Assembly (NCBI RefSeq): GCF_000025265.1
Contig: NC_013739.1
Coordinates: 2,976,001-3,040,000 of the forward strand
Length of the DNA stretch: 64,000 nucleotides
From: Conexibacter woesei DSM 14684
GTDB lineage: Bacteria > Actinomycetota > Thermoleophilia > Solirubrobacterales > Solirubrobacteraceae
Direction of reading: 5' to 3'
Part shown: piece after piece, positions 43,445 through 53,257 of the stretch
Numbering within the stretch: position 1 is the stretch's first letter
How the letters are laid out: every line of letters starts with the position of its first letter
Notes under the pieces: generated by a model
Seen by the model: only the letters and a program-made list of their open reading frames with translations
Told to the model about the DNA's origin: nothing
Databases searched by the model: none
Position numbers and translations under genes: made by a program

Positions 43445-44974
43445 ATGCGCGTTGTCGTGTACACGCGGATCTCGACCGATGGGGAGAACCAGCCGACCTC
43501 GCTGCACTCGCAGCGAGAGCGGCTTGAGGCGTTCTGTTCGGTCCAGGAGGACTGGCGGATCGTCGCCCACCACGAAGACCGCTCGACCGGAACGAGACTC
43601 GACCGGGCCGGGCTTCAAGCCGCGCTGAACCTCGCGCGGCGGGGCGGTGCGGATCTGCTGCTCGTCTACCGCGTCGACCGGCTCTCGCGGAAGGTGCGTC
43701 AGCTCGCGCAGCTCGCCGAGGAGTTGGACGGGCTCGGCGTGGTGTTGAAGTCGGCGACGGAGCCGTTCGATACGGGGTCGGCGGCGGGGCGGATGATGTT
43801 GCAGATGCTCGGCGTCTTCGCCGAGTTCGAGCACGCAACGATCGTCGACCGCATCACCGCCGGCATCGAGCGCCGCGCCAAGCAGGGCTACTGGCCCAAC
43901 GGCCGCGTCCCCTACGGCTACACCCGCACCAGAGACAAAGCTCTCGTGCCGGACGAGCGGGAGGCGCCGATCGTCAGACGGATCTTCGCCCTCTACACCA
44001 CCGGTCGCCTTGGATCGGTGTCGATCGCACGGCAGCTCACCACCGAGGGCATCCCATCGCGGGGCAGAGGATGGTTGCCGGCGAAGGTGCTGACGATCCT
44101 CGCCAACGAGGCCTACATCGGCCGCGTCCACTGGCGCGAGCAGACCTTCGACGGCCGCCACGAACCGCTCATCGACACAGACACCTTCGCGCGGGCCGGG
44201 GCGCTGCTCAAGCAGCGCGGCGAGGACTGCGCCCGCCGCGTCGGCGAGCGCAGCGACTTCCTCCTCACCGGCGTCATCAACTGCGGCCGCTGCCACCGCG
44301 CCTACGTCGGCATGAGCGCGAGAGGCAACGGCGGCACGTACCACTACTACGCCTGCTCGGGCCGGCAGAAGCTCGGCCGCAGAGCGTGCGACGGCGACCG
44401 GCTGCCCAAGGACAAGCTCGAGGATGCCGTCCTGCGCCAACTCGCCGACACCTACCGCACCGGAACCCTCATCCAGCAGGCCATCGAGCAGGCGAGCGCG
44501 CAGGATGACTCCGAGCGGGACGGCATCGAGGAACGCCGCGCCGGCATCGCCGCCGAGGTCAAGAGAGCCGAGCGGGCGATCGAGCGGTACTACGCAGCGT
44601 TCGAGGCCGGCGACCTCGACGCCAAGCGCTTTGACGGCCGCATCGCCGCGCTCCAATCCCAGCTCGACACGCTCACCGACCAACACGACGAACTGACGCA
44701 CGAGCTGAGAGACGACGCGCCCGCGCCGCCGAATACCAGACAGCTCCGCGCTGTCGCCGAGCACCTGGAGAAGACGCTGAGGGCCGCGAGACCGGAGGAG
44801 ACGAAGGCGCTGCTGCGCCTGCTGATCGAGGATCTCCAGGTCAACAGCCGGGCGGAAATCCTCCCCAAATACAAAGTCGCCGCGCAAATGGTTTGCGCGG
44901 CGACTTGTGAAGTGGAGCTAGTCGGGCTCGAACCGACGACCTTCGCGCTGCCAGCGCGACGCTCTCCCAGCTGA
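43445..44974 (+). CDS. Large serine recombinase (integrase)
   Basis: 509 residues. The resolvase domain (1-145) has catalytic Ser10 in Y-T-R-I-S-T and the Arg residues of Y-R-V-D-R-L-S-R. The recombinase domain (about 160-260) and a zinc ribbon with C-G-R-C and a later Cys pair (about 278-318) follow. A coiled coil (about 355-425) comes last. The final 20 or so residues (ending A-L-P-A-R-R-S-P-S) are encoded by the antisense of the tRNA-Ala gene, so the true C-terminus probably depends on what lies beyond the att site. It starts 6 bp after the replication-relaxation gene. It would integrate and excise the element. Confidence 0.92.
   Translation: MRVVVYTRISTDGENQPTSLHSQRERLEAFCSVQEDWRIVAHHEDRSTGTRLDRAGLQAALNLARRGGADLLLVYRVDRLSRKVRQLAQLAEELDGLGVVLKSATEPFDTGSAAGRMMLQMLGVFAEFEHATIVDRITAGIERRAKQGYWPNGRVPYGYTRTRDKALVPDEREAPIVRRIFALYTTGRLGSVSIARQLTTEGIPSRGRGWLPAKVLTILANEAYIGRVHWREQTFDGRHEPLIDTDTFARAGALLKQRGEDCARRVGERSDFLLTGVINCGRCHRAYVGMSARGNGGTYHYYACSGRQKLGRRACDGDRLPKDKLEDAVLRQLADTYRTGTLIQQAIEQASAQDDSERDGIEERRAGIAAEVKRAERAIERYYAAFEAGDLDAKRFDGRIAALQSQLDTLTDQHDELTHELRDDAPAPPNTRQLRAVAEHLEKTLRAARPEETKALLRLLIEDLQVNSRAEILPKYKVAAQMVCAATCEVELVGLEPTTFALPARRSPS
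44874..44906 (-). terminator. Intrinsic terminator of the tRNA-Ala gene
   Basis: Perfect 15-bp arms (AAGTCGCCGCGCAAA and its complement) with a 3-nt loop lie 6 bp beyond the tRNA 3' end on the minus strand, followed by TGTATTT. It overlaps the end of the recombinase reading frame on the other strand. Confidence 0.75.
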
Positions 44975-44985
44975 GCTATAGCCCC
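44913..44985 (-). tRNA. tRNA-Ala (anticodon GGC)
   Basis: The minus strand folds into a complete cloverleaf of 73 nt: acceptor GGGGCTA with TAGCTCC (one G-U), D-stem GCTC/GAGC, anticodon stem TCGCG/CGCGA around loop CTGGCAG, and T-stem GTCGG/CCGAC with TTCGAGC. The anticodon GGC reads GCC codons. CCA is not encoded. A -10-like TACACT lies 11 nt upstream (44997-45002). The gene is intact although the integrative element abuts its 3' side, so the element preserves tRNA function. Confidence 0.95.
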
Positions 44986-45054
44986 AGGAGGACGCAAGTG
45001 TACCGTGCTCGCGCGCGAGATGGCGGGAGCCGCGTGGGAGCCATGGCTGGCGCC

Positions 45055-45792
45055 TCAGCGCTGGGGAATGAACTCGGGCACGTCGAGGTCGTCGCTGCTG
45101 CGCCGCGTGCCGTTGCGAGGCGACGGGTCGCGCGGGGCGCGCGCGTCGCGCTCGCGCGCCACAGCGTCCCGCTCCCGCTCGCGGCGACCCGAGCGCGCCG
45201 CGCCCGCAGCCGCCGACGGAGCCGGCTCGATCGCCTCGATGTGCGCCGACAGCTGGCCGTGGACCTTCAACACGTCGCGCATCAGACGCTCGGCGTTGGA
45301 GCGCAGCGAGCCGCCCAGCTCGCGCAGGTTCTCGGTCAGCTCAAGGCCCTCGGCCCGCACGTCGCCGGCGACCTGGCGGGCCGCGCTCGCCTGCTCGCGC
45401 GCGCGGCGTTCGGCGTCGGCGCGCTTCTCGGCCGCCCACGTCTCGGCCTCCCTGCGGATCTCGCGCGCCTCGTGCTCGGCTCTCGCTCTGATCTCGCCGG
45501 CCTCGGCGCTCGCCAAAGTCTTCATGCGCGCACCCTCGCCGCGACCTTCGGCGACCAGCCGCTCGGCGATCCTTCTCGCCTCGGCGATGATCTCGGCCGC
45601 CTCCTCCTCGGCTGCCGTGACGCGGAAGCCGGCGGCGCGGTCGGCCTCGGCGATCCGTTCGCGCATGCGCTCTTCGGCGTCGGCGCGCAGTCTTGCCGCC
45701 GTCTCCTCGGCCGCGGAGATGATCGTCGCGACGCGGTTGGCGGAGACGTCTGCCGGGGGATGCGAGGGGGAAGGGGAGTCGTCGGCCATCGC
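45055..45792 (-). CDS. Long coiled-coil protein (DivIVA-like)
   Basis: 245 residues, almost entirely charged helix between residues 15 and 190 ([14 protein letters not shown] and many A-E-x-R-A-R-E repeats), then a disordered Arg/Pro-rich tail ending E-F-I-P-Q-R. No membrane span. Such proteins in actinobacteria relate to DivIVA/ATP-synthase-b-like scaffolds, but no DivIVA N-terminal domain is seen, so this is a structural description. ATG 45792 has TACCAT 7 nt upstream and no ribosome site, suggesting leaderless mRNA. Divergent from leuS. Confidence 0.7.
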   Translation of the reverse strand, partial: AMADDSPSPSHPPADVSANRVATIISAAEETAARLRADAEERMRERIAEADRAAGFRVTAAEEEAAEIIAEARRIAERLVAEGRGEGARMKTLASAEAGEIRARAEHEAREIRREAETWAAEKRADAERRAREQASAARQVAGDVRAEGLELTENLRELGGSLRSNAERLMRDVLKVHGQLSAHIEAIEPAPSAAAGAARSGRRERERDAVARERDARAPRDPSPRNGTRRSSDDLDVPEFIPQR

Positions 45793-45880
45793 CGTGATGG
45801 TAAACGGCAGGCCGCCACGGGCATCTCCACGCGCGCGCGTGAACGCGCGACGCGGAGCACCGGTTACCCTTCCCAGCCCG

Positions 45881-48340
45881 ATGACCGAACTGCGCGAGCT
45901 GAGATACGAGCCGAAGGCGATCGAGCCGAAGTGGCAGCAGGTGTGGGCCGACGAGCACACCTGGGAGGTCTCCAACGAGGACGACGGCCGCCCCCCGTAC
46001 TACGTGCTGGAGATGCTGCCGTATCCGAGCGGCGAGCCCCACATGGGGCACATGAAGAACTACGCGCTCGGCGACGCGGTCGCGCACTTCAACCGCCGCA
46101 TCGGCCGTCGCGTCCTGCACCCGATGGGGTACGACGCGTTCGGCCTGCCCGCGGAGAACAACGCGATCAGAACGGGCGTCCACCCGCGTGACGCGACCGC
46201 CGAGTCGATCGCCTCCTTCCAGCGCCAGTTCCGCGAGTGGGGCATCTCGATCGACTGGACGCGCGAGTTCGGCACCCACGAGCCGCGCTACTACAGATGG
46301 ACGCAGTGGCTCTTCCTGCAGCTGTATGAGCGCGGCCTCGCGTACCGCAAGGAAGCCGCCGTCAACTGGTGCCCGAACGACCAGACCGTGCTCGCCAACG
46401 AGCAGGTCGTCGACGGGCACTGCGAGCGCTGCGGCTTCGAGGTCGAGGTCAGGCAGCTCGTGCAGTGGTTCTTCGCCATCACCAGATACGCGGACCGGCT
46501 GCTCGCCGACCTCGACACGATCCAGTGGCCCGAGCACGTCAAGACGATGCAGCGCAACTGGATCGGCCGCTCCGAGGGCGCCGAGGTGACGTTCCGCAAC
46601 GACGACGTCGGGATCGACTACGAGGTCTTCACGACCCGGCCGGACACGCTCTTCGGCGCGACGTTCTTCGTGATGGCGCCGGAGCACCCCGACGTGCTGA
46701 AGCTGGTCGAGGGGACGGACCGCGAGCAGGCGGTGCGCGACTACATCAACCACGCGCTCACCGAGTCGAAGGAGGAGCGCGGCGACGGCGACAAGGCGAA
46801 GACGGGCGTTGCGCTCGGCCGCACCGTGCGCAACCCGGTCAACGGCGAAGAGATCCCGATGTACGTCGCCGACTACGTCCTGATGGAGTACGGCACCGGC
46901 GCGATCATGGCGGTCCCGGGCCACGACGCTCGCGACCACGCGTTCGCGACCGCCTACGACCTGCCGATCCGCCGCGTGATCGCCTCCGAGCCCGGCGTCG
47001 AGGACGAGCTGCCGTACACCGGTGACGGCGTGCTCGTTAACTCCGCCCCGCAGTTCGACGGCAAGCCCAACCGTGCGGCGCTGGAGGAGATCGTCGCGTG
47101 GCTGCACGGCGACGGCAAGGGCCAGCGCTCGATCAACTACCGCCTGCGTGACTGGCTCGTCTCGCGCCAGCGCTACTGGGGCTGCCCGATCCCGATCGTC
47201 TACTGCGACGACTGCGGCGCCGTCCCCGTCCCGGCGGCGGACCTGCCGGTCGAGCTGCCGGACGTGACCGAGTACAAGCCGAGAGGCCGCTCGCCGCTGG
47301 CGGCAGCCGAGGAGTGGGTCAACACCACCTGCCCGAGATGCGGCGGCGCTGCACGGCGCGAGACGGACACGATGGACACGTTCGTCGACTCCTCCTGGTA
47401 CTTCCTGCGCTACACCGACGCGAACAACGACGAAGCCGCGTGGGATCGCACGGTCGCCGACCGCTGGATGCCGGTCGACCAGTACATCGGCGGGGTCGAG
47501 CACGCGATCCTCCACCTGCTGTACGCGCGCTTCTTCACGAAGGCGTTCGCAGACATGGGCCTGCTGGGGAGCGACGAGCCGTTCCAGGCGCTCTTCACGC
47601 AGGGGATGATCACCCGCGACGGCGCGAAGATGTCCAAGTCGAAGGGCAACGTGATCAGCCCGTCGACCTACGTCGACAGATACGGCGCCGACACCGCCCG
47701 CTGCTACATCCTCTTCATCGGCCCGCCCGACCAGGACGCCGACTGGTCCGACGAGGGCGTCGAGGGCGTGCACCGCTTCCTCGCGCGCCTCTGGCGCCTG
47801 GGCGACGAGCTGGGGGCAGGCTCGTGCGACTCGCCGGCGGCCGGCTCGCTGTCCGCCGACGTCGCCGTCGCACGCAAGGCGCACTGGGCGATCGAGAAGG
47901 TCACCAACGACGTCTCGGGCCGCTTCGCCTTCAACACCGCGATCTCGGCGGTGATGGAGTTGGTGAACGAGTGCTACCGCCACCGCGAGAGCGCCTCGCC
48001 CGAGGTGCTGCGCTTCGCCTGCGCGACCGCCGCGTCGCTCGTCTTCCCGTTCGCCCCGCACGTGGGCAGCGAGGTCTACGAGCTGACGACCGGCCGGCGC
48101 GTGTGGGAGGAGCCGTGGCCGGTCGCCGACCCCGCGCTGTTGGAGGCGGACACGTTCCAGCTCGTCGCGCAGGTCAACGGCAAGGTGCGCGACCGCATCA
48201 CCGCCCCGAGCGACGCGTCGAAGGAGCGGCTGGAGGAGCTGGCCCGCGCCGCGCCGAACGTGCTCGCCCACCTTGACGGCAGAGACGTCGTCAAGGTGAT
48301 CGTCGTCCCGGGAAAGCTCGTCAACATCGTCGTGCGGTAG
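45881..48340 (+). CDS. leuS: Leucyl-tRNA synthetase
   Basis: A complete 819-residue class I synthetase that charges tRNA-Leu. The HIGH motif appears as HMGH (54-57), the editing domain (about 220-400) carries the T-x-R-x-D-T-L-F-G block, zinc-ribbon cysteine pairs occur (C-P-N-D and C-E-R-C; C-D-D-C and C-P-R-C), and KMSKS reads K-M-S-K-S-K-G-N-V near 580. ATG 45881 is chosen because LeuS homology begins there. The -10-like TACCCT lies 10 nt upstream without a ribosome site. The open frame to 45005 is antisense to the coiled-coil gene. Confidence 0.97.
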   Translation: MTELRELRYEPKAIEPKWQQVWADEHTWEVSNEDDGRPPYYVLEMLPYPSGEPHMGHMKNYALGDAVAHFNRRIGRRVLHPMGYDAFGLPAENNAIRTGVHPRDATAESIASFQRQFREWGISIDWTREFGTHEPRYYRWTQWLFLQLYERGLAYRKEAAVNWCPNDQTVLANEQVVDGHCERCGFEVEVRQLVQWFFAITRYADRLLADLDTIQWPEHVKTMQRNWIGRSEGAEVTFRNDDVGIDYEVFTTRPDTLFGATFFVMAPEHPDVLKLVEGTDREQAVRDYINHALTESKEERGDGDKAKTGVALGRTVRNPVNGEEIPMYVADYVLMEYGTGAIMAVPGHDARDHAFATAYDLPIRRVIASEPGVEDELPYTGDGVLVNSAPQFDGKPNRAALEEIVAWLHGDGKGQRSINYRLRDWLVSRQRYWGCPIPIVYCDDCGAVPVPAADLPVELPDVTEYKPRGRSPLAAAEEWVNTTCPRCGGAARRETDTMDTFVDSSWYFLRYTDANNDEAAWDRTVADRWMPVDQYIGGVEHAILHLLYARFFTKAFADMGLLGSDEPFQALFTQGMITRDGAKMSKSKGNVISPSTYVDRYGADTARCYILFIGPPDQDADWSDEGVEGVHRFLARLWRLGDELGAGSCDSPAAGSLSADVAVARKAHWAIEKVTNDVSGRFAFNTAISAVMELVNECYRHRESASPEVLRFACATAASLVFPFAPHVGSEVYELTTGRRVWEEPWPVADPALLEADTFQLVAQVNGKVRDRITAPSDASKERLEELARAAPNVLAHLDGRDVVKVIVVPGKLVNIVVR

Positions 48341-48415
48341 CGGCGCGCTTCCGCCGCGATTGCGGCACGAACTCGCGTAGAGACGTAGCGGCAGCCGGCC
48401 ATAGCGTGGCCGGCC

Positions 48416-49108
48416 ATGCCGCAGCCGACCAAGCCCCAGCTGGCGATCTACGCCGCGTTCGCGATCGCCGTCCTGCTGATCGGCGCGCGCTTCCTGCGCG
48501 AGGGCGCGGAGGACCCGGCGGCGGCCGGCTCTTCTCCTCCTTCGGGCGCGCTCGGCTCAGCCGACGGCTCAGGCTCCGCGCCACCGCTCGGTGACGGCGG
48601 GGCCGGCGGGTCGCCCGGCAACGGCGTGTCCGGCTCCGGAGGCACGCTTGTCGTCGACGTCAAGGGAGCCGTGCGCCGGCAAGGCGTCTACAGACTGCCC
48701 GCCGGCTCGCGCGTGCTCGACGCGGTTCGGCGCGCGGGCGGGGTTACCGGCCGGGCGGACCGCCTGCGCGTGAACCTGGCGGCGCGGGTGGTGGACGGCG
48801 GCGAGGTCGTCGTGCCGCGCAAGGGGGAGACGGGCGGCGGCGGGTTCGCGGCGAGCGGGTCTGCGGGCGGCGGGGCCGGCTCGTCTGGTGCCGCCGGCTC
48901 GTCCGGCACCGCGCCGCTCGCGCTCGACATCAACACCGCGACCGCCCAGGAGCTGGAGCAGCTCGACGGCGTCGGCCCGGCGACCGCGGCGAAGATCGTC
49001 GCCTACCGCGAGCAGAACGGCGGTTTCCGCTCGATCGACGAGCTGGACGAAGTCTCCGGGATCGGCGAGGCGAAGATGGCCGCGATCCGCGCGCAGCTGG
49101 GCCAGTGA
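48416..49108 (+). CDS. comEA: ComEA-like DNA-uptake protein
   Basis: 230 residues. An N-terminal membrane anchor (about 10-26) is followed by a Gly/Ser-rich linker, an SLBB domain (V-V-D-V-K-G-A-V ... G-V-Y-R-L-P-A-G-S-R-V-L-D-A near 75-100), another linker, and the helix-hairpin-helix pair (N-T-A-T-A-Q-E-L and G-V-G-P-A-T-A-A-K-I near 175-195). It binds double-stranded DNA outside the membrane for transformation, or serves DNA handling. It starts at ATG 48416, 8 nt after TAGCGT. Followed by comEC, the usual pair. Confidence 0.9.
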   Translation: MPQPTKPQLAIYAAFAIAVLLIGARFLREGAEDPAAAGSSPPSGALGSADGSGSAPPLGDGGAGGSPGNGVSGSGGTLVVDVKGAVRRQGVYRLPAGSRVLDAVRRAGGVTGRADRLRVNLAARVVDGGEVVVPRKGETGGGGFAASGSAGGGAGSSGAAGSSGTAPLALDINTATAQELEQLDGVGPATAAKIVAYREQNGGFRSIDELDEVSGIGEAKMAAIRAQLGQ

Positions 49109-49123
49109 GGGCGGGCGGCGTCG

Positions 49124-50815
49124 ATGTCGCGAGCAGCGTGGCCGGCGGCTCGGGCGCGAGCGGCGGGCGTCGCGGCGCGAGCACGTGGAGACCGAGCGGT
49201 GGCGCGCGTGTCCGCCGCGGTTGCGTCGGCGAGGGCGCATGCCGTGGCAACGGCCGCCGACTGGCTCGACGACCTGCGCGCCCATCCGCGCCACGTCGTG
49301 CTCGCGGCGCTCGTCGCCGGGCTGCTCGCGGTCCCGCTCTCACCCGACGCCGTCGTCGCGATCGCGATCGCCGCGGGCGCGCTGGCCGGCCGGGCGGGCG
49401 TCGCCGCGCTCGCCGTCGCGGCGGTCCTCGCCGGAGCGGTCGGCGGCCAGGCGCGCCTCGCCGCGCTCGACCGCACCGCCCTGCCTCCGCTCTACGGCAC
49501 GACGGTCGCCGCGACCGTCGTCCTGTTGGAGCAGCCGCGACCGGTCCAGTTCGGCACCACCGCGCTCGCCCGGCTGCGTGAGCTTGCTCCGGCTGGAGCG
49601 GCGGCCGGCCGTGCGGTGGCTCCCGCTCCCGCTCCCACACCCGCGTCGCTCGCCGCCGGCGAGCGAGTGATGCTGCGGATCCGGCAGTCGACCGCGTGGC
49701 CGGCTAGCGCGACCGGCGCGGTCGTCCAGGTGCACGGGCGGCTGCGGGCGCTCGGGCCGTTCGAGCGGCACTACGCGCGCAAGGGCGCGCACGCGGCGAT
49801 CACCGTCGAGGCGGCCGCTGCGACGGGCACCCGTCGCGGTGGCACCTGGCGCGTCGTCGACGAGGTCCGCGGCCGGGCTGAGCGGGCGCTGTCGGTCGGT
49901 CTCAGACAGCCGCAGGCGGCGCTGCTGCGCGGCATGGTGCTCGGCCAGGACGAGGCGCTGAGCGATCGCACGCGCGACGAGTTCCGCGACTCGGGCTTGG
50001 CGCACATCCTCGCCGCAAGCGGTCAGAACGTCGCGCTGCTGCTCGCGCTCGCGCTGCCGCTGCTGACGTTCGCCGGCCTCGGCCTGCGGCCGCGACTTGG
50101 GGCGGCGCTCGCGCTGATCGCGCTCTACGTGCCGCTCGCCGGCGCGGGACCGTCGATCCAGCGTGCGGGCGTGATGGGCGCGGCGACGACGGTCGCGGCG
50201 CTCGCGGGCCGTCCGGCCTCGCGCTGGTACGCGCTGCTGCTCGCCGCCGCGGCGACGCTCGCGCTGAACCCGCGCGCGTCAGGCGACCCGGGCTGGCAGC
50301 TGAGCTTCGCCGCCGTCGCGGCTATCGCGCTCGCCGCGCCCGCGGTCAGCGCCCGCCTGCGGCGGCGGGGCGCTCCGGCGCCGGTCGCGGACGCCGTCGC
50401 GATGTCGCTCGCCGCGACGCTGGGGACGGCGCCGCTGCTCGTGTTCCACTTCGGGGAGCTGTCGCTCGTCTCGCTGCCGGCGAACCTGCTCGCGGCGCCG
50501 GCGATCGCGCCCGTGATGTGGCTCGGCATGCTCGCCGCCGCCGTCGGGCAGTTAGCCGCAGCGCTCGCGCTGCCGTTCAACGCCATGAACGCGTTCCTGC
50601 TCGGTTATGTCGGCACGATCGCCCACGAGGCTGCCGGCGTGCCGCACGCGAGCACGAGAGCCGCGTTGCCAGGAACGGTCGCGCTCGTCGCGGTCTATGG
50701 CGTGGTCGGCGTCCTCGTCGCGCTGCTGCGCACGAGGAAAGGGGCGAGGATGCCCGGGACGGCTTCCTCGGCGAACGCGAGCCCGCCGCCGTCGTCGACG
50801 TCGATGATGCGGTAG
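49124..50815 (+). CDS. comEC: ComEC/Rec2-type DNA channel, without the C-terminal metallo-hydrolase domain
   Basis: 563 residues. An N-terminal membrane region and a DUF4131-like soluble part (about 110-240) lead to the competence domain with G-L-A-H-I-L-A-A-S-G-Q-N-V near 290 and many spans to about 545. Full ComEC proteins (700-800 residues) end in a metallo-beta-lactamase domain that is absent here; the frame closes in a Ser/Pro tail. That last part is antisense to the PH-domain gene (overlap 50695-50815). The start is uncertain: ATG 49124 or a later GTG. Confidence 0.85.
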   Translation: MSRAAWPAARARAAGVAARARGDRAVARVSAAVASARAHAVATAADWLDDLRAHPRHVVLAALVAGLLAVPLSPDAVVAIAIAAGALAGRAGVAALAVAAVLAGAVGGQARLAALDRTALPPLYGTTVAATVVLLEQPRPVQFGTTALARLRELAPAGAAAGRAVAPAPAPTPASLAAGERVMLRIRQSTAWPASATGAVVQVHGRLRALGPFERHYARKGAHAAITVEAAAATGTRRGGTWRVVDEVRGRAERALSVGLRQPQAALLRGMVLGQDEALSDRTRDEFRDSGLAHILAASGQNVALLLALALPLLTFAGLGLRPRLGAALALIALYVPLAGAGPSIQRAGVMGAATTVAALAGRPASRWYALLLAAAATLALNPRASGDPGWQLSFAAVAAIALAAPAVSARLRRRGAPAPVADAVAMSLAATLGTAPLLVFHFGELSLVSLPANLLAAPAIAPVMWLGMLAAAVGQLAAALALPFNAMNAFLLGYVGTIAHEAAGVPHASTRAALPGTVALVAVYGVVGVLVALLRTRKGARMPGTASSANASPPPSSTSMMR

Positions 50816-52671
50816 GCGCCGGTGCCGGCAGCGATCGTCGCGGTCACCGTCACGACGCCGGCTCGGCGCTGGAACGGTGAGCGGCTGACGGTCCAGCCGA
50901 TCACGCCGTCGCGTTCGAGCGCATGGGTGCGACGCACAAACGTGCCGTGACGCGTGACGAGGTAGCCGCCGGCGACGCGGTGGCCGAGTGCGCGGTACGC
51001 GTCGACGCCGAGCAGCAGCGCCGGACCGAGCAGGACGAGCGCGAGCGCCGGCGTCCACGACGGGATCCAGCCGAGCAGCGGTCCGGCGAGGAGCAGGGCC
51101 GCGCCGACGGCGGCGACCGCCACGAGCGCGCGCACGATCCGACGCCGTCGCGCCACCGGCGGGTGCGGCCGCAGCTCGCCGAGCTGCGCGGCGACGTCGC
51201 CCTGCTCCAGCACCGCGGCCGCGACCTGCTCGGCTTCGCCGCGTGGAACGCTCGGCAGCAGCGCGTTGGCGCGCGCGCCCCTCCCGCTGGAGCCGTCGTC
51301 GCCGGACCGCAGCCCGGTCGCGATCGCGTGCAGGGTTGCGCCGCCCGCGGCGCGCAGGAGCAGCGGCTCCGCCAGCTCGACGCCGCGCAGCCGCCGCTGC
51401 TCGATCGAGATCGAGCGCGCGGTCAGCAGCCCGCGCTTCACGCGCAGCGTCCCGCCCGGTTCGCGCACGAGCGCGAACCCCCACCAGCTCTCGACGAACA
51501 GCGCGCTCGCCGCCAGCGCCCCGACGACCACGAGCGCGACGACCAGCAGCCCGACCGCGAGCAGCACCGGTATCGCGTCGACGCGGTCCGCGCCGTCACG
51601 CGCGGCGTCGAACGCGACGCCCTCGACGCCGAACGTGTCGAGCAGCTGGATCCCGCCGCCGAGCACGATCAACGGCAGCGCCAGGGTCCAGGGCGAGAGC
51701 AGGTCGTACGGCAGCCAGCGCCAGCGCAGACGAACGAGCAGGCGCTCGGCGTCGGCGCCGGCGGGAGCGGCGGCGGGCGCGCCTGGGGTGCCGGTGGCGG
51801 GAGCGGCGGGGGTCCCGCCGCCGGGAGCGGCTGGGGTGCCGGTGCCGGGAGCGGCTGGAGCGCCGGCTGCGGGAACGGCGGCTGGGGTGCCGGTGGCGGG
51901 AACGGCGGCTGGGGTGCCGGTGGCGTGAGCGGCGGCCGGGGTGCCGGTGCCGGCGGCGGTCGTCGAGCGGCCGGGCGCGGCTGCGAGCGGACCGCTGGCG
52001 GCGGCCGGCGAGTCGCTGGGCTCGGCGGCGGCCGGCGTGGAGACGGCGGTGCTCGGTGCCGGCGGCGGCGCGGTGGCCCGCGCGAGCAGCTCCCGCCGCA
52101 GCCGGTCGGCCTCGTCGGAGGCGACCGCGTTGAGGACGAGACCGTGCTTCTCGCCGCTGCCGCCGTGGCGACCGGTGCCGACGTCGACCGTCGTCAGAGA
52201 GAAGAGGCGGTGCAGCGGCTTCGCGGTCAGGTTCACGGTGCGGATGCGATCGCGCGGCACGGAGCGGTTGCTGCGCTGCACGAGCCCCGATCTCAGCTCG
52301 ACCCGCTCGTCCGTGACCCGGTAGCGCGTCGTCCACCAGCGCAGCGCGTCGGCGCCGGCGGCGAGCGCCTGTCCGCCGAAGATGGCGGCGATGCCGATCG
52401 TGACGCTCCGGCTCAGGTCGCCGCCGAGCACGAGCACGACCGCGATCGGAGCGAGCGCGAGCAGCAGCCGCACGACGTGCAGCGCGAGCACACGCGCGTC
52501 GAGCCGGCGCCACTCGACGCCGCCGCCCGCCGCCGCGCTGCCCGCGCCCGCGCCGCCCGCAGCCGCACCGCCGCCGCCCGCGCCCGCGCCGCCCGCAGCC
52601 GCACCGCCGCCGCCCGCGCCCGCGCCGCCCGCCGCCGCGCTGCCCGCGCCCGCGCCGCCCGGCTCCGTCAT
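50695..52671 (-). CDS. Membrane protein with several bacterial PH domains (YdbT-like)
   Basis: 658 residues. After a 50-residue Gly/Ala repeat come paired membrane spans (about 65-110), a bPH_2 domain (R-Y-R-V-T-D-E-R-V-E-L-R near 115), a long Ala/Pro/Thr-Gly linker (200-315), a second pair of spans and PH domain (residues about 330-480), then a third set (about 520-640). This is the YdbT layout. YdbS/YdbT pairs are membrane proteins of unclear function, linked in Bacillus to resistance against some bacteriocins. ATG 52671 overlaps the YdbS-like stop (ATGA). Confidence 0.82.
   Translation of the reverse strand: MTEPGGAGAGSAAAGGAGAGGGGAAAGGAGAGGGGAAAGGAGAGSAAAGGGVEWRRLDARVLALHVVRLLLALAPIAVVLVLGGDLSRSVTIGIAAIFGGQALAAGADALRWWTTRYRVTDERVELRSGLVQRSNRSVPRDRIRTVNLTAKPLHRLFSLTTVDVGTGRHGGSGEKHGLVLNAVASDEADRLRRELLARATAPPPAPSTAVSTPAAAEPSDSPAAASGPLAAAPGRSTTAAGTGTPAAAHATGTPAAVPATGTPAAVPAAGAPAAPGTGTPAAPGGGTPAAPATGTPGAPAAAPAGADAERLLVRLRWRWLPYDLLSPWTLALPLIVLGGGIQLLDTFGVEGVAFDAARDGADRVDAIPVLLAVGLLVVALVVVGALAASALFVESWWGFALVREPGGTLRVKRGLLTARSISIEQRRLRGVELAEPLLLRAAGGATLHAIATGLRSGDDGSSGRGARANALLPSVPRGEAEQVAAAVLEQGDVAAQLGELRPHPPVARRRRIVRALVAVAAVGAALLLAGPLLGWIPSWTPALALVLLGPALLLGVDAYRALGHRVAGGYLVTRHGTFVRRTHALERDGVIGWTVSRSPFQRRAGVVTVTATIAAGTGAYRIIDVDDGGGLAFAEEAVPGILAPFLVRSSATRTPTTP
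51770..51960 (-). repeat. Low-complexity G-T-P-A-A-V-P linker repeats
   Basis: In-frame tandem repeats of about 18-24 bp encode degenerate G-T-P-A-A units in the linker of the PH-domain protein. A second tract (52500-52660) encodes repeated G-A-G-A-G-G-G-G-A-A-A. Both are prone to slippage. Confidence 0.7.
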
Positions 52672-53162
52672 GTCGCGTCGCCGGGGGTCGCCTGGGTCGT
52701 CTCGGTCAGACGGTGGACCACCTCGGCCGCCAGCTCGTGATCGAGGCCGTCGATCGTGATCGCGCCCTTCGCCGAGGCGGTCGTCACGGTGACGGAGGCG
52801 AGGCCGAACAGCTGCTGCAGCGGACCGCGCAGGGTGTCGACCGTCTGCACGCGCGAGAGCGGGGCGACGCGCCACTCCTGCAGCAGCCAGCCGGAGGAGG
52901 CGTAGACCGCGTCGGGCGTCGTCTCCCAGCGGTGGACGCGGTAGCGCCAGCGCGGCATCACCACTACATACGCGAGCCCGGCGACGGCGCCGGACGCCAG
53001 CGCGGCGCCGAGCCAGCCACGCGCGCCCGGCGCGAGCACGAACGCCACCGCGAGCGCGAGCATCGGCGGCACGACCGTCGCGACGGCCTGTGCCGTCCAC
53101 CAGCGCACGGCGCGCTCGTCCACGCGGTTCTGCGGCGGCCGCAGCCGCAGCTCGTTCTCCAT
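52668..53162 (-). CDS. PH-domain membrane protein (YdbS-like)
   Basis: 164 residues. Two membrane spans (about 22-72) and then one bPH_2 domain with Y-R-V-H-R-W-E-T-T-P-D-A-V-Y and P-L-S-R-V-Q-T-V-D-T near 95-125. It forms a pair with the YdbT-like gene. ATG 53162 has TAGGTT 6 nt upstream on its strand and no ribosome site, suggesting a leaderless mRNA. Divergent from holA. Confidence 0.82.
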   Translation of the reverse strand: MENELRLRPPQNRVDERAVRWWTAQAVATVVPPMLALAVAFVLAPGARGWLGAALASGAVAGLAYVVVMPRWRYRVHRWETTPDAVYASSGWLLQEWRVAPLSRVQTVDTLRGPLQQLFGLASVTVTTASAKGAITIDGLDHELAAEVVHRLTETTQATPGDAT

Positions 53163-53257
53163 CGCCGCAACCTATCGCGCGCCGCAGCGACGCTCGGTGC
53201 GGTCAGCCCCCGACCCGCGCCGAACGCCACCGGACGAGGCTCTAGACTCGCGGACCC

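Noticed and set aside
45005-45880. An 1111-residue LeuS with a long N-terminal extension
   Set aside because: The extension is antisense to the coiled-coil gene and has no synthetase similarity.
52500-52660. Tandem repeats that might be a minisatellite or CRISPR
   Set aside because: They encode in-frame Gly/Ala units at the start of the PH-domain protein.
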